The notes beneath the pieces are model-generated. The model was not told the origin of the DNA, ran no database searches, and was given only the letters and a program-made list of their open reading frames with translations. A stretch of 64,000 nt of DNA from Actinoplanes lobatus (GTDB lineage Bacteria; Actinomycetota; Actinomycetes; Mycobacteriales; Micromonosporaceae): the NCBI RefSeq assembly GCF_014205215.1, contig NZ_JACHNC010000001.1, forward strand, positions 1,927,001-1,991,000. Reading direction: 5' to 3'. Below, piece by piece: positions 58,112 through 64,000 of the stretch; the stretch's first letter is position 1, and the number at the start of each line of letters is the position of its first letter. Position numbers and translations under genes: made by a program.

Positions 58112-58702
58112 GTGCGATCTTCCAGGTGGGTGCCGATAGCGGGTTGGTGCCTGGCCACCGCGACCAGCATCGTGCTCGGCTCGGTGGCGCTGTCGCCGGT
58201 TTTGACCGCGGCCCGCGCCGACAACGGGGCGCTGCCGGACATCGATCAGCTTCCGGCGCCCGCCGCGGTCTCCGAGACCAGCGACGCGCCGCCGCCGGCC
58301 GAGACGACCGCACCGGCCCGGACCACCCGGCCCACCACGTCCGCGAAGCCCGGCCGGACCCGTCCCTCGTCGGCCCGGCCCACCGGCGCCACGACCACGC
58401 CGGCCGCCACGACGAAGCCGGCGACCACCACCGAGGACGGGTGGACCGTCACCACCAGTGACGGCGTGAAGACGTACGTCCGGTCCTTCACCACCGAGGG
58501 TGGCACGGCGGTCGTCAAGATGACCAGCGAGGGCATCGTCTCCCTGGTCACCGCCACTCCGGCGGACGGTTACCGGGTGGAGAAGACCGGCTCCGACGTC
58601 AACCTGGCGGTCTACTTCAACGAGACCAACCACAGCTTCATCATTCACGCGCAGTGGTTCAACGGCGCGCCCTTCGTGGAGGTCAGCGAAGTCGGCGAGT
58701 GA
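58112..58702 (+). CDS. Secreted or membrane-anchored Thr-rich protein
   Basis: A 196-residue protein from GTG 58112. A hydrophobic N-terminus (VPIAGWCLATATSIVLGSVALSPV), a disordered Ala/Thr/Pro stretch (about 55-110), then a ~85-residue beta-rich domain (WTVTTSDGVKTYVRSFTTEGGTAVVKMTSEGIVSLVTATP). No family known. It starts 36 bases from the divergent response regulator. Confidence 0.75.
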   Translation: MRSSRWVPIAGWCLATATSIVLGSVALSPVLTAARADNGALPDIDQLPAPAAVSETSDAPPPAETTAPARTTRPTTSAKPGRTRPSSARPTGATTTPAATTKPATTTEDGWTVTTSDGVKTYVRSFTTEGGTAVVKMTSEGIVSLVTATPADGYRVEKTGSDVNLAVYFNETNHSFIIHAQWFNGAPFVEVSEVGE

Positions 58703-58839
58703 TCGCAAGGGTTTTCCCCGATTCGCTGACGCCGGTCGATATCTAACGTCTCACCTCAAGTCACCTCGGTGTGACCCACCGCCCCTTCCCGGGACGGTCG
58801 AGGCCCGCCCGCCATCCCCCGGGCGGGAGAGGAGAAGGC

Positions 58840-60810
58840 GTGAAATCCCGTACCCCCGTCGTCATCGCGCTGACCGCCGCCACCGCGGCGGCGTCCGCGA
58901 TGGTGGCGGTCGCCGGACCGGCGACCGCCCTGCCTCCCACCGACCCGGCCGCCGTCGCGGCCCGGGCGGCGGGCACCGCGTCGGCCCTCGTCGCCGACCG
59001 CCCATCAGTGCTGCAGGCCAGCGCGGATGAGGCGTTCGTGCAGCACCAGGTGATCACCACGGACAACCTGCAGTACGTGCCCTACGACCGCACCTACAAG
59101 GGACTGCCGGTCATCGGCGGTGACTTCGTCGTGGTCACCGACGCGGCCGGGCAGACGAAGTACACGTCGGTCGCACAGACTCAGCCGATCGGTGAGCTCT
59201 CGGTGACCCCGAAGCTCTCCGCGGCCGACACCGTGACCATCGCCAAGGGCGAGCTCAAGACGATCAAGAACGTCGAGAGCACCCGCCTGGTCGTGGTCAA
59301 CACCACCGGCGCCCCGGCGCTGGCCTGGGAGTCCATCATCAACGGCACCCGGGTCAACGATCACGGTGAACTGGGCGTCAGCCGCCTCACCGTGGACGTG
59401 GACGCGGCCTCCGGCTCGGTCCTGCGCACCCACGAGAACGTCACCGGGGTGAGCGGCACCGGCACCGGCTGGATCACCGGCTCGGTCACCCTGGACACCA
59501 CGCTGTCCGGCTCGACGTACAGCCTGCGTGACCCGTCGATCACCACGCTGAGCTGCCAGGACTCGTCGACCAACACGGTGTTCAGCGGCACCGACAACGC
59601 GTGGGGCAACGGCACCGGCACCAACAAGGAGACCGGCTGCGTGGACGCGTTCTACGCGGCGCAGAAGCAGAAGGCGATGCTCTCCAGCTGGCTGGGCCGC
59701 ACCGGCTTCACCAGCAGCGGCGGCGCCTGGCCGATCCGCGTCGGCCTGAACGAGACCAACGCCTACTACGACGGCACCCAGGTCCAGATCGGCAAGAACA
59801 GCGCCGGCCAGTGGATCTCGTCGCTCGACGTGGTGGGTCACGAGATCGGCCACGGCATCGACGACAACACCCCCGGCGGCATCTCCGCCAACGGCACGCA
59901 GGAGTTCGTCGGCGACGTCTTCGGCGCGGCCACCGAGGCCTACGCCGCCAACGCCAACGACCCGGCCGACTACCAGGTCGGTGAGGAGGTCAACCTGGTC
60001 GGCAGCGGCCCGATCCGGTACATGTACAACCCGTCGCTCGCCGGTGACGACAACTGCTACTCCAGCAGCACCCCGAGCCAGGAAGTGCACGCCGCGGCCG
60101 GTCCCGGCAACCACTGGTTCTACCTGCTCGCCGAGGGCACCAGCCCGACCAACGGGCAGCCGGCCAGCACCCGGTGCAGCGGCACCGGCGCCCTGACCGG
60201 CGTCGGCATCCAGACCGCCACCAAGATCTTCTACAACGCGATGCTGATGAAGACCTCCAGCTCGTCGTACCTGAAGTACCGCACCTGGACGCTGACCTCG
60301 GCCAAGGCCCTGGACAGCACCTGTGGCCTGTTCAACAAGACCAAGGCCGCCTGGGACGCGGTCAGCGTGCCGGCGCAGACCGCCGACCCGACCTGCACCA
60401 CCAGCACGCCCACCACGTCGCCGACCGCATCGCCCACCACCTCGCCGACGACCGCGCCGGCGAGCTGCACCGGGACCAACGCCACCGATGTCTCGATCCC
60501 GGACGCCGGTTCGGCGATCTACAGCGACATCGTGATCAGCGGCTGTGCCCGCAGCGCGTCGTCCACCTCGACGATCGCGGTGAACGTCGTCCACACGTAC
60601 CGGGGTGACGTGAAGCTCGACCTGGTCGCGCCGGACGGCACCACCTACGCCCTGAAGGCGACGTCCAGCTCCGACAGCACCGACAACATCAGCGCCACCT
60701 ACACCGCGAACCTGTCGAGCGAGGCGGCGAACGGCACCTGGCGTCTCAAGGCGCAGGACGTCTACTCGTCGGACACCGGTTACATCAACACCTGGACTCT
60801 CACACTCTGA
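58840..60810 (+). CDS. Secreted M4 (thermolysin-like) metallopeptidase with C-terminal P-domain
   Basis: A 656-residue protease. A signal peptide, an FTP/PepSY-like propeptide (about 30-200), then an M4 catalytic domain with HEIGH (~333-337) in VVGHEIGHGID and the third ligand Glu in GTQEFVGDVFGA. HWFYLLAEG carries the catalytic His. A Thr/Ser/Pro linker leads to a P-domain (CTGTNATDVSIPDAGSAIYSDIVISG...YRGDVKLDLVAPDGT). GTG 58840 follows GAGAGGAGAAGGC. It would digest extracellular protein. Confidence 0.94.
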   Translation: MKSRTPVVIALTAATAAASAMVAVAGPATALPPTDPAAVAARAAGTASALVADRPSVLQASADEAFVQHQVITTDNLQYVPYDRTYKGLPVIGGDFVVVTDAAGQTKYTSVAQTQPIGELSVTPKLSAADTVTIAKGELKTIKNVESTRLVVVNTTGAPALAWESIINGTRVNDHGELGVSRLTVDVDAASGSVLRTHENVTGVSGTGTGWITGSVTLDTTLSGSTYSLRDPSITTLSCQDSSTNTVFSGTDNAWGNGTGTNKETGCVDAFYAAQKQKAMLSSWLGRTGFTSSGGAWPIRVGLNETNAYYDGTQVQIGKNSAGQWISSLDVVGHEIGHGIDDNTPGGISANGTQEFVGDVFGAATEAYAANANDPADYQVGEEVNLVGSGPIRYMYNPSLAGDDNCYSSSTPSQEVHAAAGPGNHWFYLLAEGTSPTNGQPASTRCSGTGALTGVGIQTATKIFYNAMLMKTSSSSYLKYRTWTLTSAKALDSTCGLFNKTKAAWDAVSVPAQTADPTCTTSTPTTSPTASPTTSPTTAPASCTGTNATDVSIPDAGSAIYSDIVISGCARSASSTSTIAVNVVHTYRGDVKLDLVAPDGTTYALKATSSSDSTDNISATYTANLSSEAANGTWRLKAQDVYSSDTGYINTWTLTL

Positions 60811-60817
60811 GAGCCCG

Positions 60818-60853
60818 GTTCCGCCGGCGCCGCACCTGCGGCGCCGGCGGAAC
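60818..60853 (+). terminator. Terminator after the M4 peptidase gene
   Basis: GTTCCGCCGGCGCCGC pairs perfectly with GCGGCGCCGGCGGAAC (16 bp) around ACCT, 8 bases past the stop codon. No U-run, as often in high-GC actinobacteria. Confidence 0.7.
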
Positions 60854-60947
60854 GATCACCAGCTGATCACGTTCGTCACTCAGATCTGCCGCTCGGGCCG
60901 GGAGGGCCATAAGGTGCCTCCTAGATGTACGGACAGGAGGGCCCCCG

Positions 60948-61559
60948 GTGACTTACAGCGTGTACGGAATGACGGCCGGGCGGCCCACCGGCGTCCTGGC
61001 CGACGTGTGGGGCCGTTCGCTGGTCCGGGACGTGGTGCTCACCGTCGGAGCGGCCGCCGCGGTCGGCCTGGCCGCGCAGATCTCCCTCCCGGTCCCCGGT
61101 TCCCCGGTCCCGATCACCGGGCAGACCTTCGCCGTCCTGCTGGCGGGCGCCACCCTCGGCGCGACCCGCGGCGCCGCCGGCATGCTGCTGTACGTGGTGG
61201 CCGGCGCCCTGGGCGTCCCGTGGTTCGCGGACGGCGCCTCCGGCTGGCCCTCGGCCACCGCCGGCTACCTGATCGGGTTCGTCCTGGCGGCCGCCCTGGC
61301 CGGCCAGCTGGCGGCCCTCGGCGGGGACCGCCGCCCGGTCCACACGGTCGGGCTGATGGCCGCCGGCAACGGGCTGATCTACCTGGTCGGGGTGCCGTGG
61401 CTGGCGTTCTCCACGGGCATCGGCCTGACCACCGCGCTGAGCCTGGGCCTCACCCCGTACCTGCTGGGTGATGTGCTGAAGACGCTGCTGGCGGCGGCTC
61501 TGCTGCCGGGCGTCTGGGCGCTGATCCACCGGCACGTCGACACCGGCGATCGCTACTGA
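60948..61559 (+). CDS. bioY: BioY-family biotin transporter S component
   Basis: A 203-residue membrane protein with six helices. BioY motifs: ISLPVPGSPVPITGQTFAVLLAGATLGATRGAAGMLLYVVAGALGVPWFADG and GYLIGFVLAAALAG. It captures biotin for an ECF transporter; the EcfA/T genes are not adjacent. GTG 60948 follows GGAGGGCCCCC. Confidence 0.93.
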   Translation: MTYSVYGMTAGRPTGVLADVWGRSLVRDVVLTVGAAAAVGLAAQISLPVPGSPVPITGQTFAVLLAGATLGATRGAAGMLLYVVAGALGVPWFADGASGWPSATAGYLIGFVLAAALAGQLAALGGDRRPVHTVGLMAAGNGLIYLVGVPWLAFSTGIGLTTALSLGLTPYLLGDVLKTLLAAALLPGVWALIHRHVDTGDRY

Positions 61560-61570
61560 CAAGCGATACA

Positions 61571-61594
61571 CACAGGCTGTGCACACAGCCTGTG
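61571..61594. terminator. Perfect 11-bp inverted repeat between convergent genes
   Basis: CACAGGCTGTG, a CA spacer and CACAGCCTGTG. It lies between bioY and the convergent DUF2071 gene and could be a terminator or a protein site. Confidence 0.5.
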
Positions 61595-61622
61595 GATAAC
61601 TCGAACAGATGTGCGAATCCGG

Positions 61623-62327
61623 TCAGCGGATCACCCTGGGTAGACCGATCCGGGTTCGCACGCCGGGCGACGAATGCACCAGCGGGGCGCCGTGCGGCAT
61701 CGGCAGACCGGCCGCCGTGGTCAGATCCTGTTCCAGATCGAGTACCCGCGCCCGGTGCAGCACCCACGGCGGATGCCACACATCGACGCTGGTCAGGCGG
61801 CCGGCGACCACGGTGTAGAGGCGGTACTGGGTGGTCAGGAAATGGTCGATCCGGCCCAGTTCGGCGTCCGGGAACCGCTCTCCGGACCGGACCCGGAGCC
61901 GATACCCGGCACCGCGCGGCTCGTAGCGACGGCTGCCGCGATACACGGTCACGTCGCCGTCGGTACACAGTGTCATCCGCGACCACCGGTACGGCAGATT
62001 GAGACCGGCCCGGGCGGTCACCACGGCCGGCAGCCGGGCGGCGTCGAGCGAGAAGAAATAGATCCCGGCACCGCCGTCCGGACCGCGTACGTACGTGCGC
62101 AGGTTGGTCTCCGGGAAAGTGGAGAGCCAGGGCAGGGCGGGCAGCCAGGGTGGGCGGATCTCGTCCATCAGGAACGGGAGCATGCCCACCCAGACCAGGC
62201 CGTCCTTGGCGTCCGGCGTGAGCCCGGCCGGAAGCAGCGGGCCCACCACCTCGGCCGGGTAACGCCAGTGCAGAAACGTCATCCGGCGCCACCACTGGAT
62301 CATCATGGCGGTGCGGACCTCGGCCAT
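61623..62327 (-). CDS. DUF2071 (YqjF-like) protein
   Basis: A 234-residue protein of the YqjF family (MIQWWRRMTFLHWRYPAEVVGPLLPAGLTPDAKDGLVWVGMLPFLMDEIRPPWLPALPWLSTFPETNLRTYV; STARAGLNLPYRWSRM-like). Function unknown; distant acetoacetate decarboxylase fold. The ATG at 62327 has no strong Shine-Dalgarno; the ATGs at 62309 and 62306 (MMIQWW) are alternatives. Confidence 0.82.
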   Translation of the reverse strand: MAEVRTAMMIQWWRRMTFLHWRYPAEVVGPLLPAGLTPDAKDGLVWVGMLPFLMDEIRPPWLPALPWLSTFPETNLRTYVRGPDGGAGIYFFSLDAARLPAVVTARAGLNLPYRWSRMTLCTDGDVTVYRGSRRYEPRGAGYRLRVRSGERFPDAELGRIDHFLTTQYRLYTVVAGRLTSVDVWHPPWVLHRARVLDLEQDLTTAAGLPMPHGAPLVHSSPGVRTRIGLPRVIR

Positions 62328-62403
62328 CGGCGGGGCGAGCACAGTCGACCACCTCCCGCCTCGAGTGTCCCCGGTCCACCGCTCGAAACGGACCGGGAAA
62401 CGC

Positions 62404-62775
62404 TCAGATATCCAGAGCCACCTCGATCCGCCGCAGCTGGTGCCGGGCCAGGGCCAGATTGGCACGATCCTTGTTCAGCGCCAGGTAGAGGAACAGGCCC
62501 TGCCCGGAACGGCCGGTCAACGGCCGGATCAGGTGGTACTGGGTGTCCAGTGAAATCAGGATGTCCTCGATCTTCTCGTGCAGGCTCAACATCTCCATGG
62601 TGCGCAGCTTCGCCCGTACCACCTCGGTGTTCGCGGCCGACGCCACCTGGAGATCGAAGTCCCTGCCCCCGCCGGCGATGCCCAGCGCCATACCGCTGGA
62701 TCGGTCGACCAGGGCGACGCCGATGGCGCCGTCGATCTGCATCGCGTCCTTGAGGGCTACGTCCATGTCCGGCAT
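62404..62775 (-). CDS. Roadblock/LC7-like small protein
   Basis: A 123-residue protein (MDVALKDAMQIDGAIGVALVDRSSGMALGIAGGGRDFDLQVASAANTEVVRAKLRTM...ILISLDTQYHLIRPLTGRSGQGLFLYLAL) of the roadblock/profilin-like fold. It stands alone rather than in a conservon. GGGAGG lies 9 bases before ATG 62775. Confidence 0.8.
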   Translation of the reverse strand: MPDMDVALKDAMQIDGAIGVALVDRSSGMALGIAGGGRDFDLQVASAANTEVVRAKLRTMEMLSLHEKIEDILISLDTQYHLIRPLTGRSGQGLFLYLALNKDRANLALARHQLRRIEVALDI

Positions 62776-62849
62776 CTCGGGTGTCCTCCCACTTCCTCGG
62801 GTCTGGGCCTGAGCGTGATGGACACCGGCGGTAACCGGTCGCACACGAT

Positions 62850-63032
62850 GTGCGCCTCGACCTCATCCGGTCATGGGATCTTCAGGTGTACGACGGCCGA
62901 GTTGCGGTTTTCTTCAAGTCAGAAACTGCTCATGGCTTCACGTTGCGGTCCGTCGTGGTCACGCTCACGGATCGAAAACCCTTGGGGGTACGCCGTAACC
63001 GCGCCCGATTCTCCGAAGTTGGGCGTCGGTAG
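62850..63032 (+). CDS. Doubtful small ORF upstream of the ArsR gene
   Basis: A 60-residue frame (LDLIRSWDLQVYDGRVAVFFKSETAHGF...) with no Shine-Dalgarno and no family. It may simply be leader DNA of the ArsR gene. The surrounding 62776-63058 region holds no other candidate. Confidence 0.2.
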   Translation: MRLDLIRSWDLQVYDGRVAVFFKSETAHGFTLRSVVVTLTDRKPLGVRRNRARFSEVGRR

Positions 63033-63058
63033 AGCCGGGGTCTAGGCGGAGGGGACGC

Positions 63059-63400
63059 ATGGTGTCAGTGCCGCTGTACCAGGCGAAGGCCGAGATGTTC
63101 CGGACTCTCGGCCACCCGGTCCGGATCCGGGTGCTGGAACTCCTCCAGGACGGCCCGAAACCGGTCCGCGACCTGCTGGCCGAGATCGACGTGGAGGCGT
63201 CGAACCTCTCCCAGCAGCTCGCCGTCCTGCGCCGGGCCGGCATCGTGACATCGTTCCGCGACGGCGCCCTGGTCATGTACATGCTCAGCACCCCGGACGT
63301 CGCCGACCTGCTCGCCGCGGGCCGGCGCATCCTGGGCGCGGTCCTCACCGACCGCGACGGCCTCCTGGTGGAGCTCCGCGCCCAGGGCTCGACGAGCTAA
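63059..63400 (+). CDS. ArsR-family transcriptional regulator
   Basis: A 113-residue winged-helix repressor (FRTLGHPVRIRVLELLQDGPKPVRDLLAEIDVEASNLSQQLAVLRRAGIVTSFRDGALVMYML). No Cys metal site is present, so it may sense something other than metal. ATG 63059 follows GGAGGGGACGC. Its stop overlaps the convergent RTX-protein stop. Confidence 0.9.
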   Translation: MVSVPLYQAKAEMFRTLGHPVRIRVLELLQDGPKPVRDLLAEIDVEASNLSQQLAVLRRAGIVTSFRDGALVMYMLSTPDVADLLAAGRRILGAVLTDRDGLLVELRAQGSTS

Positions 63401-64000
63401 CGCTCGCAGTTCACCACCACATCCGGCGCCGCGTAGTCGCACTCGTCCCCGGCCGCCGTGGCGTTCTCACCGCCGTCGAGGCGGTCCGCATCGTTTTCGA
63501 AGTCGCCGGTGTCCGTACGGAGCAGATCGTCGCCGCCCTCACCGAAGAAGGTGTCGACACCCGCGGTGTCGTGGATGAAGTCGCGTGCGTCGCCGCCGTG
63601 GACGACGTCGTCTCCCCACCCTCCCGAGATGTCGTCGTAGCCCCCGCCACCCCGGATCTCGTCGTCGCCGTCGCCACCCCGGATGAGATTGGCCGCGCCG
63701 TTGCCGATCAGGACGTCGTTGCCGCTGCCACTCCAGATCCACTCGACGTCATCGCCGACGGTGTCGCCCTCACCCGCCTGGCCGTCGTTGCCCGCCGGCC
63801 CACCCAGGTCGACACGGACCGGATCGAGGTAGTTGTAGTAGTCGACCAGGTCGAGCCCGGTGTTGCCGATGAGGACATCGGCCGACACCGCGTGGCTCAG
63901 CGGGTCGTCACCGGCCATGCTGTCGTTGCCGGGCCCGCCGTCGATCCGGTCCGGGCCGGCCTCGCCCGAGAGGTAGTCGTGGCCGGTGCCGCCCAGCACC
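63397..64000 (-). CDS. Calcium-binding RTX-repeat protein, C-terminal part (runs off the window)
   Basis: About 201 residues of a secreted protein made of hemolysin-type nonapeptide repeats (GGxGxDxL: GGPGNDSMAGDD, GSGNDVLIGNGAANLIRGGDGDDEIRGGGGYDDISGGWGDDVVHGG). These fold into a calcium-bound beta-roll. The 5' end lies past 64000. It ends CDYAAPDVVVNCER, a Cys-containing C-terminus frequent in actinobacterial RTX proteins. Confidence 0.88.
   Translation of the reverse strand, partial: VLGGTGHDYLSGEAGPDRIDGGPGNDSMAGDDPLSHAVSADVLIGNTGLDLVDYYNYLDPVRVDLGGPAGNDGQAGEGDTVGDDVEWIWSGSGNDVLIGNGAANLIRGGDGDDEIRGGGGYDDISGGWGDDVVHGGDARDFIHDTAGVDTFFGEGGDDLLRTDTGDFENDADRLDGGENATAAGDECDYAAPDVVVNCER

Overview
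The window is very GC-rich DNA from an actinobacterium, most likely of the Micromonosporaceae (Actinoplanes-like). I infer this from the codon bias, the many GTG starts, a four-gene conservon (kinase / roadblock / DUF742 / small GTPase), an XRE regulator paired with a DUF397 protein, a DUF574-type methyltransferase and an integrated actinomycete conjugative element. No database search was possible, so the taxonomic call is an inference.

Layout. (1) Positions 1-831 are core chromosome: the 5' part of dnaX, the SRP RNA gene and a tRNA-Ser(GGA). (2) Positions 776-15049 hold a complete ~14.3-kb AICE integrated in the 3' half of that tRNA gene. It is bounded by a 56-bp direct repeat (attL 776-831, attR 14994-15049). 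One long minus-strand gene train reads from ~12.3 kb down to 0.9 kb: small AICE proteins, an SpdB-like membrane protein, a NUDIX hydrolase, an FtsK/TraB-type DNA translocase, small metal-binding proteins, a prim-pol primase, a DUF3631 helicase-like ATPase, Xis and Int. A divergent plus-strand trio at 12.7-14.8 kb looks like regulator plus cargo: a GntR-P-loop fusion, a PhnN/guanylate-kinase-like protein and a DapA-like aldolase. (3) From 15.05 to 64 kb the sequence is ordinary chromosome. It includes a large secreted repeat protein, a STAS protein, tRNA-Ser(CGA), deoD, tadA, a lipoprotein peptidase, tyrA, mtnA, peptidases, an expanded conservon (30.5-37.0 kb), a UDP-GlcNAc-epimerase-like protein, two TetR genes with an MFS exporter, a TPR-GGDEF protein, an XRE/DUF397 regulatory island (46-48.5 kb), purC, a candidate orphan nuclease, an MFS exporter, an LPMO translationally coupled to a DUF305 lipoprotein, a two-component system, an M4 protease, bioY and part of an RTX-repeat protein.

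Most unusual signals. The best is a 209-bp array of twelve identical 9-bp sites (AGCCGTACC or its complement) at 2707-2915, arranged in perfect mirror symmetry and half embedded in the 3' end of the DUF3631 gene. I propose it as the AICE replication origin or a protein-loading site. A cluster of five GCGACCGG sites just downstream of the translocase gene is a candidate clt transfer locus. A duplicated 48-bp promoter/operator module links the XRE gene with the DUF397 gene. Three CAACTGTTA boxes lie in the divergent AICE regulatory region.
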